From Bimuria novae-zelandiae CBS 107.79 (taxonomy: Eukaryota > Ascomycota > Dothideomycetes > Pleosporales > Didymosphaeriaceae): a stretch of 43,513 bases of DNA. A model generated the notes under the pieces. That model saw nothing but the letters and a program-made list of their open reading frames with translations. It made no database searches and was not told where the DNA came from. Shown here piece after piece: positions 1-11,145 of this stretch. The stretch's first letter is position 1. Every line of letters starts with the position of its first letter. Location of the stretch: contig ML976671.1 in the NCBI GenBank assembly GCA_010015655.1, forward strand, positions 141,967-185,479, read 5' to 3'. The position numbers were made by a program, and so were the translations under genes.

Positions 1-1341
1 TTTTATATGAGGATTTGTACGCGTGGGCGATATTTGGTGGGGAGCCAAGAATGCGCACGCTAGTACTAGTCCTCACTAAAAACGAGCTCCTCGTAATGAG
101 ACACATACTTTTGTGCATTAATTTTCAGGTTTTGAAACCATTTCCGAGAATTTCATCACTTCGCTTTCCAGCAGAGTCCGAAATGCAGGTACCTGTGAGA
201 CGAGATTTGGAGAAGCTTTTGTGCAGCTTTTGTGCAGCTTTTGTGCAGCTCGCCGTCTCATTCAAGTGAAACCGCATGAATTTTCCGATGCTACATGAAG
301 ACGGCAGCGTCCCGTCCGATGGTCAGGGTGGTGGGAACGGCAACGGAAATGATACTTGCGTAGGGGTTTGTCTCGTTTCTGCCATCGGTCGTTTCTGCGA
401 GGAGGGTTTAGAGTAAAGACCCAATGTGACGTGATCTTGTGCGGCTTGTGAGACTAATCATTAGCAAATGCTGGAGCAGAGTTGTTCAAATGAGTTGGGA
501 GGCTGATGAGCTGTTTATCCGGGCACGCCGTGTGAATTGAAGCGGTTTCGGGAATAGAATCCCCAGTCCAGCCCGGTTCGCCAAACAAGACACCTTGTAT
601 GAAGCAGATGGTACCCAGGTAATGTAGTCTTTCGATTCGGTTCGATCACTCTAGTCATCTTTGCTGATAGTGATCATTGATCAGTGAAGAGTACTGACCC
701 CCGCAGGATATCAAATTCCGGTGGGCCGGCAGCGCCCCATCCATGCGGTCTTAGAATCGCACCCTGCAGAACAGAAAAGTTAGTATTAGAGTTGGTCGCG
801 ACGTAGGTTTGTGACTCTGTGGATATGTAGTTGTTGGAACACGGTGTAAACAGTGGCGCGGAAGATCTCGCGCGCGCGCACGTGAGGGTTGGGGTGCGCG
901 GGTGCAGGTGGGGAAGGAGCAATGGCCAGGCTTCGAGGGGAAGGCGCCGCCGAGCGCGAATGCTCGGGCGTAGGGAAACTAACCCGGCAACCCACCAACT
1001 CCACCCAAAACCAACGACTAGCCGCGATGGACATATCAGCTGTGCTACTTCCAACTCGTCCTGTTGGAACCCAGTTCTCCTCGCCACGAGTTCGTCTGCG
1101 TCCACTCAACTCCGTCAGAATTGTCAGCGCGCCCAAGCGTCACAGTTCAACGTCTCAGACCTGGAGCCGTCACTCGCACATGACAACCTTGCAGACTTAC
1201 ACCTCAACACCCCACGGCCGTTGGCACTCCCGTTGATTTTTGTTGAACGCTCCGTTTATCCGCTTCTCGCAAAGTCCGATAGCTGCCACCCTCGTCCAAA
1301 TACTGCTTCAAACCTCGTCGGAACGGTCAACAGCAAACACC
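1..1341. other. Gene-free left flank
   Basis: No convincing coding region is seen. Overlapping open frames on both strands at 674-1535 have no recognisable domain and look like by-products of GC-rich promoter sequence ahead of the gene starting at 1342. The only structured item is a short tandem repeat at 216-248. Confidence 0.5.
216..248. repeat. Three-copy 11-bp tandem repeat
   Basis: Three exact copies of the unit CTTTTGTGCAG lie end to end, followed by a partial CT. No function can be assigned. Confidence 0.85.
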
Positions 1342-2535
1342 ATGCAGGGCGCTCTCGAGATCATACCGCCACCCAACGCGAGGGAGCTTCTCCCACCGCT
1401 GCTAGCCTGCTTAGCTACCGCAAATGTCTCCCGACAACCACCTCCAGCGCTCCTCCCTCTGCTGTCGCCCATTCTCCGCCAACGTGTCCAGCTGCTCTCC
1501 TCCGAAAATTGGCTGACCCTCTTATCTTGGGATAGTCAAGTGGCCTCCCGGTTACCTGAAGTCATCGGCGGCCTGCATGTCGAGCCACATCCCGCCTCAG
1601 GCGAGGTCGAAGTCGAAGACCCCGACCAGATTCTCTACCGCCGATCGGACGCGGAGACATTGCATGCCAAACTGGTACTAGGGGAGTATGGTATTGTACC
1701 TGCATACTTGTGGTGCACGGGTGGAGATCAAGGCGATCGCTGGGAGTTATCCGAATTAAGGGGAATTCAAGACATGGACGATGGTACTGAGTGGTTCCAG
1801 AGCATGAGCGAGGCCGCGGAGGCTGGCTTCCGCCGAAAAGAGTCCAACACGAACGGTACCTCGACCCAACCCACAATCTCCTTGCAGCCTGAGGAACAGC
1901 CGTCGTTGGGTAATGATGAGGATGAAGACGATGGGTCCTACTGGGCTGCGTACGACCAAACGCCAGGCCGCACACCGCACAAGCAGTCCCCTGCGCCTCC
2001 GGCGAATTCCCGTGTACAGGTTGGGCCCACACAATCGGAGCTCGAATACTTCGCCCGCTATGCGTCCGAGGTACAACCAGCAATGGACCCTCACGATCCA
2101 GACGAGGAGGGTGTTGGACAAGGAGAATCGACACTGGATGGTAACTCAATTGGTTTCACTCCACAAGAGGCTCCGGAGCAATTAAGACAAACCTCAGAGA
2201 TCGCCCAGGATGCAAAACACGGGAACGGGGACCGGCGAGACTCCCCTCACGACAAGCCTGAGCACATCGAGTCGCTTGAAGATGACCGACACTACGATAT
2301 GAATCATCCGCGGCCCTCGTCCTCGGCATCAACGAACTCAGTGGAAAAGCTGGAGCGGGAAGCAGAGAATCATAGTCAAGCTGAACTAGCGATCAAGCAA
2401 CACATCAGCACCAACTTCAAGAGCTTGTTTCGCTTGGCGAGAGCCTCAGGCATCGAGCGAGAAGAGTTCGAGCGGATCATTAAGCGAGAACTGGAGGTCC
2501 TTCCACTGCTTGAAGAGATGAGTGATTCACAATGA
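1342..2535 (+). CDS. Conserved fungal protein of unknown function
   Basis: An intron-less reading frame of 397 codons. The ATG at 1342 is chosen over an upstream in-frame ATG at 1240 because it has a good fungal context (CACCATG) and the extra 34 residues are unremarkable. The N-terminal third (about residues 1-150) is hydrophobic-to-mixed, with Leu/Pro-rich helices and a compact block containing a YLWCTGGDQGDRWEL-like segment. The middle (about 160-340) is acidic, Ser/Pro/Gln-rich and probably disordered. The last 60 residues look helical and charged. The order (folded head, acidic disordered middle, short helical tail) suggests a scaffold or regulatory protein, but I recognise no family and assign no function. 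It is followed by the convergent SPC2 gene. Confidence 0.8.
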   Translation: MQGALEIIPPPNARELLPPLLACLATANVSRQPPPALLPLLSPILRQRVQLLSSENWLTLLSWDSQVASRLPEVIGGLHVEPHPASGEVEVEDPDQILYRRSDAETLHAKLVLGEYGIVPAYLWCTGGDQGDRWELSELRGIQDMDDGTEWFQSMSEAAEAGFRRKESNTNGTSTQPTISLQPEEQPSLGNDEDEDDGSYWAAYDQTPGRTPHKQSPAPPANSRVQVGPTQSELEYFARYASEVQPAMDPHDPDEEGVGQGESTLDGNSIGFTPQEAPEQLRQTSEIAQDAKHGNGDRRDSPHDKPEHIESLEDDRHYDMNHPRPSSSASTNSVEKLEREAENHSQAELAIKQHISTNFKSLFRLARASGIEREEFERIIKRELEVLPLLEEMSDSQ

Positions 2536-2977
2536 ACAAGGCTCAACGGAGGAGTGCCTCGTTCTGGGCGTTGTCTTCAATGAACAAGGCCTGACCAGAG
2601 ACTGAGAGCGATGTGCACATGTTGGCGCAAATTGCATTTTGCACTTTTACGATAGCGTATTCGTTTGCATTAACGGCGGCGTTTTGCATTACCTGGTATT
2701 GGCATAAGCGCATCGTCGCGGACAAAGTTGGTAGCAATGAGACACCCAATGCAACGTGAATATAAGCCAGTCCTACCATATTGACACCGTAAGAGCTCTC
2801 GTTCGAACCAGAGGGATGTCTACCTAACTTTTGGATGCCAAAGCCCATACCACTTGTAACGGGACGTTGAGGGAACTCAACACCGTGCCATGTGTCGACC
2901 CCCAGCAGGCAGATGCGGACTTTCTGCGAAGTCCGGCTGCACTCAACATTTCCATATTTCCATTCCTATCAACATGC
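2536..2977. other. Convergent intergenic region
   Basis: This lies between the 3' end of the unknown gene and the 3' end of SPC2. Small open frames on both strands have no recognisable content. It probably holds the two 3' UTRs. Confidence 0.5.
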
Positions 2978-3796
2978 TTATGCCTTCCTCCGTCGGCCGC
3001 TTCCGCTGTTTCCACCGCTACCAGCCGACACGCTTGCCCCGCTAGCCTTGAGCTTTTCTAGAATGTCAAGCGCGTTCTGGCTGCCTGTCGCATTCAGCAC
3101 CCTCTCGCTCTCGCTCCCACGGCCAATCTCCTCGACGACGTTGTTCGGGTCCGCTGCGCCTACTACGGGCACCTCGGAGGCGAGCCACTGCTGGAACGGC
3201 TTTGCGATGAAGTAGCCGTCCGCAGTAAACCAGCGAGTGAACGGGGCGCGAATGTGGAGCTTCTGGGGATTGCTCGAGCCCGCGGGGGTGAAGGTGACGT
3301 CGACCTCGTACACCGGGATGTACTTCTTCGTTGAAGTGGCTATCCTGACCTATGCCCATGCCCATCAGTATTCTAGTCTTGTTCATATGGTAGAGGCAGC
3401 GTGGAGTCTGCTCACCTTGCCCGTCTTGCCTTCGCCCTCATACACCGTCCCCGCCTCCACAAACCATAGCCAGTAGGTAAAAGCAGTGTTTAAGAGGAAG
3501 TACGCGACCACGGCGGGCAGGGTAAACGGCTTGGAAGCTTCCCAGCCAAACTTCCAATCGTAGTAGAAGAGCGCGCCGGCGATGGTGACGGCGGTGTAGC
3601 CGAGGACTAACCGGACGTCGGTTTGCGAGTGGAGTTGCTTGAATTTGAGGGAGTGGAGGTAATTTGGGAGCGCATCGTCGGTGGTGTTCTTGAGGTCTGG
3701 GATAGCAGTTAGTATCGTGGGGTGTATGCGTTATTGTTGTAATTGGAGAGGCGAACCCGACAGCGAATACACTGCGATTTTCGTTGTCGCCGACAT
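2978..3796 (-). CDS. SPC2: Signal peptidase complex subunit 2 (SPC25-like)
   Basis: The spliced model uses exons 3796-3757, 3696-3416 and 3349-2978 (coordinates descending), giving 230 residues, the usual size for fungal SPC2. Introns start GTTCGC and GTGAGC and end CAG and TAG; all phases agree. The protein starts MSATTKIAVYSLSG. A cytosolic stretch is followed by two membrane segments (about residues 45-65 and 70-95; LVLGYTAVTIAGALFYYDWKFGWE and the segment after KPFTLPAVVAYFL), then a cytosolic domain with TKKYIPVYEVDVTF and a basic Ser/Gly-rich tail ending GRRRKA. SPC2 is a non-catalytic ER membrane subunit of signal peptidase, thought to help couple it to the translocon. It is divergent from EMC3 over 242 bp. 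Confidence 0.9.
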
Positions 3797-4038
3797 GGTG
3801 AACTGTGCAATATATGTTCTGGCTATGGGAAAGTCTATCAAGAGTGCGGTGGTCGCTCGCTGTGGTTTGGTGGTTTCCGCTGAGGGCAAGGTGTTCACAA
3901 GGAAGGGCACGGGCGGATCCCTGTCACCCATGGATCCGCCGATGAGGCTCCGCTTGTGAGCTTTCATCATCCCCACACTGCGCAACGACAACATCTCCCC
4001 TCCGTCCACTGTCTAGCCGTCTATCTATCACCTCAAAG
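3797..4038. promoter_or_regulatory. Shared bidirectional promoter SPC2/EMC3
   Basis: Only 242 bp separate the start codons of SPC2 (minus) and EMC3 (plus), so both genes must take their core promoter from this stretch. Both products are ER membrane biogenesis factors, so co-regulation is plausible. I could not single out a specific factor site. Confidence 0.6.
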
Positions 4039-5194
4039 ATGGGACAGCCTATGGTGCAGACGATCCATCGGGATCCCGCCCTGTTGTACGTAGCCACCGT
4101 CCTCGTCCCCCACAACAAAAACTAATGATATCGCAGCTGGTGGATTCTTCTCCCCATTACTGTGGTTATGGTATATACCTCCTGCCAAAATCATTACGCA
4201 GCTCTAACAGCTCCTAGGTCTTAACGGGTATCCTCCGCCACTACGCCATGACCCTCCTCCAAACTGCGCCCAAGAAACAAGAGCTACCGAAGATCCGGCA
4301 GCAGCGTGCGCTTGTCCGGGGCATCAACCTACGTGCCAACGCCAACGTCCTATCTCCCGTCTCCTTCCAGGCCCGTAAAGCGTACATGGTGTCTGCGTTC
4401 CAGGAAGGCAAGTTCCTGGCCGAGCCGGAGCAGAGGGGCAAGCCGAGACCGAATCCGATGAGCGATCCGGCCGCCATGGAGGGCATGATGGGCATGATGA
4501 AGGGGAACATGGCTATGATGATTCCGCAAACGTTGATTATGGGGTGGATCAATGCATTCTTCTCTGGCTTTGTCATCAGTAAGTTGTGCTTCCCCACCTG
4601 GGCAACCTCGGCGGGATGTATGGGTAGCTGTTGCTTTCGAAAGTGGAAACTGCAACTGCCATCACGACTGCAATAGCGAACACCACTTGACCTTGTCACC
4701 GCAAGTGATGGTCGGCGTCTATCAGAGCTGTGATATGCGCACCTCCCAGTCCTCTTGTCGTATTCGCTCGCTAACCACGCTTCCCGACAGTGAAACTTCC
4801 TTTTCCATTGACGCCACAGTTCAAGTCGATGCTCCAGTCAGGTGTTGGGACACGCGACCTGGACGTGAGATGGGTTTCTAGCTTATCCTGGTACTTTCTC
4901 ACGCTTTTTGGGCTCCAGCCTGTCTATAACTTCATCCTTGGAAGTAATAACTGTAAGAGCGCCCAGCTGTATTCAGCGCGTGGCCTATGTGGTGGCAGAG
5001 GCTGACCATGTGTTCTAGCTGCAAATAATGTCACACAGCAGATGGCCATGGCCAACCCAGGCGCGGGGTTGATGGGTCCCGAGCAGGACCCTGACAAACT
5101 CTTCCTGAATGAAGCGGAGAACTTGGAAGTGCTCGAACATCGCTGGATTCTGGATGGGATCGAAGATCGCCTGATTGCGAAAATGGCCGCGTAG
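4039..5194 (+). CDS. EMC3: ER membrane protein complex subunit 3
   Basis: Five exons, 4039-4085, 4137-4170, 4218-4578, 4791-4952 and 5019-5194, give 259 residues, close to the 261 of the human protein. Family-typical blocks appear in order: a first membrane segment (WWILLPITVVMVLTGILRHY, about residues 16-35), the AFQEGKFL...PNPMSDPA loop, a Met-rich MMGMMKGNMAMMIP stretch, the membrane segment WINAFFSGFVI, the KLPFPLTPQFKSMLQSG block, a third segment (WVSSLSWYFLTLFGLQPVY) and a C-terminal EHRWILDGIEDRLI helix. EMC3 belongs to the YidC/Oxa1/Get1 insertase superfamily and forms the membrane-insertion core of the EMC for tail-anchored and multipass proteins. Donors and acceptors are canonical and phases consistent. 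The ATG at 4039 is the only one that fits the family N-terminus. Confidence 0.95.
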
Positions 5195-7103
5195 AGCATG
5201 TCGTATGAGGAGACGCCAAACGACGATTCAACAGCCACCACTACTCGAGAATAGAAGGCGCAGTATAGGGATGCAGATAGTGGTCAGCCCGCGCTGCAAC
5301 TAGCACATTTGGTGCCTGATCGCTCAGCCAGCCAAAGACATTCAACTTTTTGACATATCAGTGACATTGACCCAGCATTATGGTAACTGTGGATGTTGGA
5401 TGATGGCGCAGCTCTCACGGGCGGGGATTGTCGGGTGTCTGGTGGACAGGATGGATTACGGCACCTTCGGGCTGCCGTACGACATTTTGAACATATCATC
5501 TTCCACCCGAATTGATCGCAGAGCCGCCGGATAAAGTGGCAGATGTTCAACGCCGGCCACAAAACGGCAGCGCACCTGAATCGCAACCAAACGCCAATGC
5601 AGGGGGTGAGCTGGCGCTTCGACATGAACGTCCGTGTGTCATCCCTCTCAGTGTTCCCCGCTCTCGGGTGTCAGTCTCGTTTCCTGCGGGACGCGCCGCC
5701 CCCAATGGTGTCAGTGGACACCGGGTTTGCGCCCCAAAAAGCCTTAACCCTCAGTGAACCTTCCCGCTCGCAGTCACACCGCGGACGAAGATCGAGACGA
5801 TCATGGACGGTGTTGCCAGCGGCGAAGTCTTGCGAAGAAATACGCATAGGCTTATTCGAGCAGTTTCTCATGGTATCACTGGTCGTGCTTCGCTGGCAAA
5901 TTCAAGCGACGCCCTTCGAACAACGTGCGATGGTTTTAGTGCAGGCAACCGGGTGCACCGCCGTCTTTTGGTGCCTAATCGAACCATTCTCAAGGACTTG
6001 CGCCCCATTTCGGTGTCCTTTTGTTTGGACCATCCAATCCACGTTCAGACCATCCACACTCTTTTTACCCCTCTGCGGCCGATGCGCTTCGTGCACCGTC
6101 GCTTTCGTGTTTGAATCGGGATCCTGGCTGTTTATTCATCATTCCCTTTCCACGCTTTGTTCACCGTTCCAGACATGCCGGGGCGTGATGGATGCAGGTG
6201 CGGGAAGTCTTGCAACAACTTGCAAGTGCTTATGCGTCGCCTCACCATCAGTATTCGAGGACGAGTGCGAGTGGGTTTCCCCTGATGTCCTGCGATTTGC
6301 ACACTCTCACTCTGGATTGTCTGGGCAATGCCCGCGTTTCGCAGAGATGGTGAGTGAAGCATACAATCGATGATCCTATGCTACGAGCCATGTGTCTCGC
6401 ACAACCCCCGACAGGGAACGACAGAGGACCGATTGACTCTCATGCAAGTGTGAAATTCCTTTTCTCTGAGGCTTCGCCTAATGGCCTGCCTCATACGAGC
6501 GCGGGAGCCCAGAGCTTCAAGCCCAGTCCGCTGTGAGTGGTGGCGGTCCTGGGCAAGGTGAGCCACCGGTGAATGCAGCCCATACGCTAGCAAGGGAACC
6601 CTTGCTGCTGGTCAATGGTCCGTGAACTTCCATCTGATTGGCTAGATTGATGCGGCTCTGCGATGGTATTCACCATAAAGCAAGTGTGAGCATGTGGGCG
6701 CTCGCAATGGTACACAACACCAAAGAGTGGGCAGTGCACATTTGCAGCAAGTCGCATTCTGGCTGCCTTCGACGAACATACGTGCATTCAATGCTTCGCC
6801 CCTTTGTCCTCCAATCCCTTTCCCACTCTGGACGAGTTGGTCATAACCGAATTGCTTGCCTGGGACTCAACTTTGTCTTATAACGGTTTACTCTTCCGTA
6901 AATTTCAATCACTGGAACCTCACAGATCTCACGTACGCCTCGACCAGCTTGGCTCCATTCCATGAGACTGACGTTATACGAGCTAGATCTTGTACACCAC
7001 TCCGCTCTCCCATCGACGAACAGGCGATCAGGACTTTGGTCACAACTGTTTAACGTCTGCTTGCGGAATATTTTGATCGAACTCAATATTCTCATCAGAC
7101 ACC
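5195..7103. other. Long intergenic region (1.9 kb)
   Basis: No supported gene. A 276-codon open frame at 5543-6373 exists, but its composition (Cys/Ser/Arg/Phe-rich, no domain, no intron signals) is that of a chance frame. The stretch is most simply the 3' end of EMC3 plus a long 5' leader/promoter for the zinc-finger gene at 7104; such leaders are common for fungal transcription factor genes. Confidence 0.45.
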
Positions 7104-8639
7104 ATGGCTACTTACCAGTACCCAGACCTGCCTCTGGTATCCTTTCCTTCAGACGACCTGCAACACATGGGATGGGGACATGAGCAGCTGGCTTTCCGCC
7201 AAGTTTTAGCACCATCCGAAGGAAGCTATGGTTACATAGAACGCGGCAAAAGTGTCATACGGACCCAGACTATGGAACGATTCTTGCTTGACCCCTCACC
7301 GCTCACCCCAGGTCTGCTTCATGCCAACCTACAACATGGGATGTCACACCAACGTCAAAGCTTGAAGCTTTACCAGCAGTGGCCTGCTCCGGAGCATCCT
7401 CGATATGATTCTCCGGATAGAACTTCGATCTCGGGCAACTCCAGCTACGCAACTCAGACTGAAGTTCGCTCGCCTTGCGCATACCATTCATCTTCCTATG
7501 GTAGTCCAGAAGATTATGCCCACTCTAGTTCTCCTTATCCTGTTGTCGATCAGTTCAAGCAAGAGTCGTTGCTTCCTGAACTTTCCGGGGGAAACGTCAA
7601 CTTGCGCGACTTGGAATTGTACAACCACGAACCAGAGTCAGGACCTATCATCGAGGAAGGAGATGCGGCGAGCGTGAAGATGGAAATCGACGGCATGTAC
7701 GAGCCTGATCCTGACTACAAACGAATCGACTCGGGACCAGAGGGATACAACGCGTCGTCCGACTCTGGCGTCAGCCACTCGCGAGATGCTGAATCAGTTC
7801 AGCCCATGGAGGCAAGTGAAGGCGAATCTTCCGACGCTGACTATACTCCCAACCGATCAACTACACGAAGGCGTTCTTCGGCGTCGACAAGCAGCTCTGG
7901 ACGCCAAGGTTCACGACGTCGCTCCATCCATAGACGAAAGAGTACTTCAGCCGCTACAACTTCCACGTCGAAGGTCACCAAAAGGGTTGGGAGAGGAGTG
8001 AACAAGGTGGCAAGTGATGCATTCGCTGTAGACTCCCAGCGCCACTTCCCATGCCCGCTCACCACGTATGGCTGCCTATCTACCTTCTCGTCGAAGAACG
8101 AGTGGAAGAGGCACGTCAGCACGCAGCACATCAAGCTCGGCTTCTGGCGCTGCGACCTATGCACCACTACCGTTGACCCTCACGACCACGAGACAGTCTA
8201 CCACAATGACTTCAACCGCAAGGATCTCTTCACACAACACCTCCGCCGTATGCACACCGCACCCACGAACCAGTCGCATTGTAGCCAAAAGGAATACCCA
8301 GTCACCGAAGACAACATTGCCGAACATCAGAAGCGATGCTTCCAGATCCTTCGTGAGATGCCGACTCGGTCCAATTGTCTTTACTGCGACGAGACCTTCA
8401 CAGGGCCCAGCTCGTGGGAGAACCGCATGGAGCACATTGGTCGCCACTTGGAAAAGGACCGCAAGGTTGGCAATATCATCGGAGACGTGGCTACGTGGAA
8501 TGACGACAAGGAGCTCGAACGGTGGCTCTTCGCCGAAGGTATCATCGCGCATGATAAAGCGGGCAACTGGAAGATTGGTGATGGTCGTCCACGCAGGCAG
8601 GGCGTGGGCGAGGAAGATTCCTCGGACGACGAGTCTTAG
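7104..8639 (+). CDS. C2H2 zinc-finger protein, putative transcription factor
   Basis: A single-exon gene of 511 codons whose ATG has an ideal context (CACCATGG). The first 300 residues are low-complexity, Ser/Tyr/Pro/Gln-rich and acidic, with a basic Arg/Ser/Lys-rich stretch (about 250-300) that could act as nuclear localisation signal. Zinc-binding pairs follow: C-x5-C...H-x4-H at about 317-342 (CPLTTYGCLSTF...HVSTQH), a C-x2-C finger from about 350 with an expanded centre ending HLRRMH, and C-x2-C...H-x3-H at about 425-448 (CLYCDETF...HIGRH). A conserved tail containing DVATWNDDKELERWLFAEGII follows the last finger. This layout is typical of a lineage-specific ascomycete C2H2 group with poorly known targets. 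DNA binding is inferred from the fingers only. Confidence 0.85.
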   Translation: MATYQYPDLPLVSFPSDDLQHMGWGHEQLAFRQVLAPSEGSYGYIERGKSVIRTQTMERFLLDPSPLTPGLLHANLQHGMSHQRQSLKLYQQWPAPEHPRYDSPDRTSISGNSSYATQTEVRSPCAYHSSSYGSPEDYAHSSSPYPVVDQFKQESLLPELSGGNVNLRDLELYNHEPESGPIIEEGDAASVKMEIDGMYEPDPDYKRIDSGPEGYNASSDSGVSHSRDAESVQPMEASEGESSDADYTPNRSTTRRRSSASTSSSGRQGSRRRSIHRRKSTSAATTSTSKVTKRVGRGVNKVASDAFAVDSQRHFPCPLTTYGCLSTFSSKNEWKRHVSTQHIKLGFWRCDLCTTTVDPHDHETVYHNDFNRKDLFTQHLRRMHTAPTNQSHCSQKEYPVTEDNIAEHQKRCFQILREMPTRSNCLYCDETFTGPSSWENRMEHIGRHLEKDRKVGNIIGDVATWNDDKELERWLFAEGIIAHDKAGNWKIGDGRPRRQGVGEEDSSDDES

Positions 8640-10313
8640 GGTCTTTGCCCGCGTCGTTCTATACAATTATGGTGGTGTGTATTGGGGCTTCGGCCGTGTT
8701 GGGATGAGGTTGTATCGCACAATATGACGACGAGTATACGAATCTCCTTGCTGATACCCTTTGGCGTTCTGGATCAGGATTAGGATGGCGAAACGGTTTT
8801 CCTCTGTTCGAAACTTCTACAATGCTGTAGCATCGCGACGTAACAATAGGTCTCGTTTGTATTTACTAGGGATAGCTATAGGTATCTGATATTTTGTTTT
8901 ACGAAGTGGTTTTCTCGCTCGTGATCATTGATGCGTATATCCACTTGGGATTGCATCGTGTAACGCTTTGCTCACGCGGTCGATTCGGATGGTGTGCAGC
9001 ACAGCACTGCTCCGCACAGCCCCTGAAAAGCCGGCTAATACATATGGTGTTGTCACCGTTCGTCGTCCTCCAGGAGATGCGCTGTGCCAGCCCCCGTCCT
9101 TCCTGCACGCTGTCCCGCGGTCTTAGCCCCGACATACCTGAGCGATGCCACTGTTCTTCGCTATATAACTATGTGGTAGTAATACTATCTACATATCTGC
9201 CCGGCGGCGCGGTGCGGTTGTTCTATATCGAGTGTGATGCGTGGGAGAAAGACGCAATGGTGGAAGGGGAACGTGCACTCATGATGGAGGGGGGCGTTCG
9301 GGGGGCCGTTGGTGCCGGGCTAGCGAGGCCGGGGCGCGAGAGCTTCGAGAAGCTGTGCCGTGGTGAGAACTTTGTTTTCGCGCGTAGAATAGCAGTGGAG
9401 ATGGGGATGGGAGCCGCGATGGTGGGATAGGGATGGTGCTGTGCGGTTGTGGTGAGGGGCAATGGTTAGGGGCGCCGCAAAACTGGGCTCCCGCGGTCGT
9501 TGGTACACACAACCCATCGCAGCGCAGCCAGCATCCCATCCGAAGGCTTTTCTAAATCCTAGGGACCTTTCATCGAGTAGACCACAAACGCAAAGTCGCC
9601 GCGACCTGCACAAAGCGCATCCAACAACGTTTAGCAAAGCACACCGCACACTTCCCCTTCCCCCGCACCTCGTGCACCTCTCCCCTCGCCCTCCCGGCTC
9701 CCCATTCGCAGCCCTGAAAGGTGTCCTCCTGACACGTCATAAACGCACGCGTTTGCCTTCTTTGCGCAACCGTGCCGGAATCGGGAGGCCGCCTGCAGAT
9801 ACGGGACTCGGCAATTTTCGCGCGCCCGAGGGACGCGGTAGAAGGGCGAGATTGTGAGAATGTGAGATTTGGCCGTGGGATCGGCACGGTCGCGGGGATA
9901 GTAAGCGGCGTGCATGTAGAGGGGGTTGTGGTTGGGGCGTGGGAAGGCGGTGTTTTTTTTTTTTTTTTGCGTGCGGAGGGGTGGAGGGAGGGAGGATGAC
10001 CGGTGAAGTGATGCATGAGGTGGAATGGGTAGTACAGAGGCCGATTGTGGGCGGATTTTGTTCTGGGTGAGTAGAGAGCGGTATATGCGTAAACACGTCC
10101 ATTGATGCAGGCGTATTCATCGACAGGTCGATGCTGCTTGATGCGGTATACACGGTACAAGGTTCGACGGCTAGAATGAGACAAGGTATTTCAAGAACTA
10201 GCACCAATTTATTTCCCTACTAATCGCAATCCCTTCACCATGGATAAAGACGTTGCTGTAGGACAAGGATCATTGTCATTTCCTATCGATGCGAAATAAG
10301 GCAACTTCGTGGT
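8640..10313. other. Gene-free region with homopolymer tract
   Basis: Only chance open frames are visible on both strands (for example 8894-9430 plus and 9570-10184 minus); none has a domain or sensible composition. A T-rich homopolymer run lies at about 9952-9968. Confidence 0.45.
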
Positions 10314-11145
10314 CTAACACAGCAGAGGAACCTTGGGTCCATGTATAGCACCAACAACTAGATGTTTCCAATCTGCTCCCCAGGACGATTCAAGTCGGTC
10401 CCCTTCGGTGGTGAAGGGAATATCCCTATTGATAACAAGCGAAGTGTTACATTCCTGCCTCTCATCTTCACCTTGCTCCTTCCTGAACTGTGTCATAACG
10501 GAGACGCGGTCAAACTCGCATTTGGAGAGCCACTGACAAAAGCTGTGCATGGAGGCTGGAAGGTGAAGATTACAACAAGCATCGATACCGTAGATTAAGC
10601 CCCTCCACGACACTACCTTAATCGACAACTCGGGATGTCCGCGTCTGTACAGGAATGTGCACATTTTCTTCACCTCCGAAGTACTCCAGGCTCGTTCCAG
10701 TCACGTCCGCATACAAACTCGTCGAGATCAATGCACAAGTTTTTGATGAGACGGAGATATTTCCGTTTGATGCTGCGCAGAGATTGGATTATGTGCTCCG
10801 GAGATCCGGTGACGTAGAATTGGTTCGAGCTGTAGAAAACCCAGCGGGCTAGTTTTGAAACAGTGCGGGTGACGCGGAAAAGGCAGTCTGGGAACCGGTC
10901 GCAGGTACACGTGGTTGAGTACGTGTACTTGAAGCGTGCGTGGCAGTTTGCAAAGTAAATCGTGTTACACGTGCCGCAATATCTGTTAAGGAGAGGCGTG
11001 GTCGGTCGGTGATTCGGATCCCACGAACGTCGAACCTGTCACGATCCATCAGGGTGGGCGTGATTACAAGACCAGTATATGATAACACGTTCATCTTTAG
11101 TTCGTATGGAATCTTCTCGAATGGAAATGGCTCTAGAGGAGGTAT
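10314..11145 (-). pseudogene. F-box/2EXR-like relic 2 (frameshifted)
   Basis: Read on the minus strand, family-like blocks occur in order but in different frames. First comes an F-box-like opening (LEPFPFEKIPYELKMNVLSY, about 11140-11070). Next is a Cys-rich block leading into ARWVFYSSNQFYVTGS (frame change near 11030). Last is a C-terminal part (EVKKMCTFLYRRGHPELSIK, from about 10680, another frame change). This order (F-box-like head, residue block ending in an FxSxNxFxV-type motif, then a repeat-like C-terminus) is that of a large expanded family in Dothideomycetes. No splice sites of sensible size join the frames, so I call a pseudogene with at least two indels. An unusual intron arrangement or assembly indels cannot be excluded. 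Confidence 0.5.

Noticed and set aside
674..1535. Overlapping open frames upstream of the first gene on both strands
   Set aside because: Mutually overlapping, low-complexity translations, partly overlapping the real gene in another frame.
5543..6373. 276-codon plus-strand open frame
   Set aside because: No domain, biased Cys/Ser/Arg/Phe composition and no intron or conserved start context. Length alone is not enough in GC-balanced intergenic DNA.
9570..10207. Minus-strand frames of 156-204 codons
   Set aside because: Ser/Pro/Thr/Lys low-complexity products created by a T-run and GC-skewed sequence; no family features.
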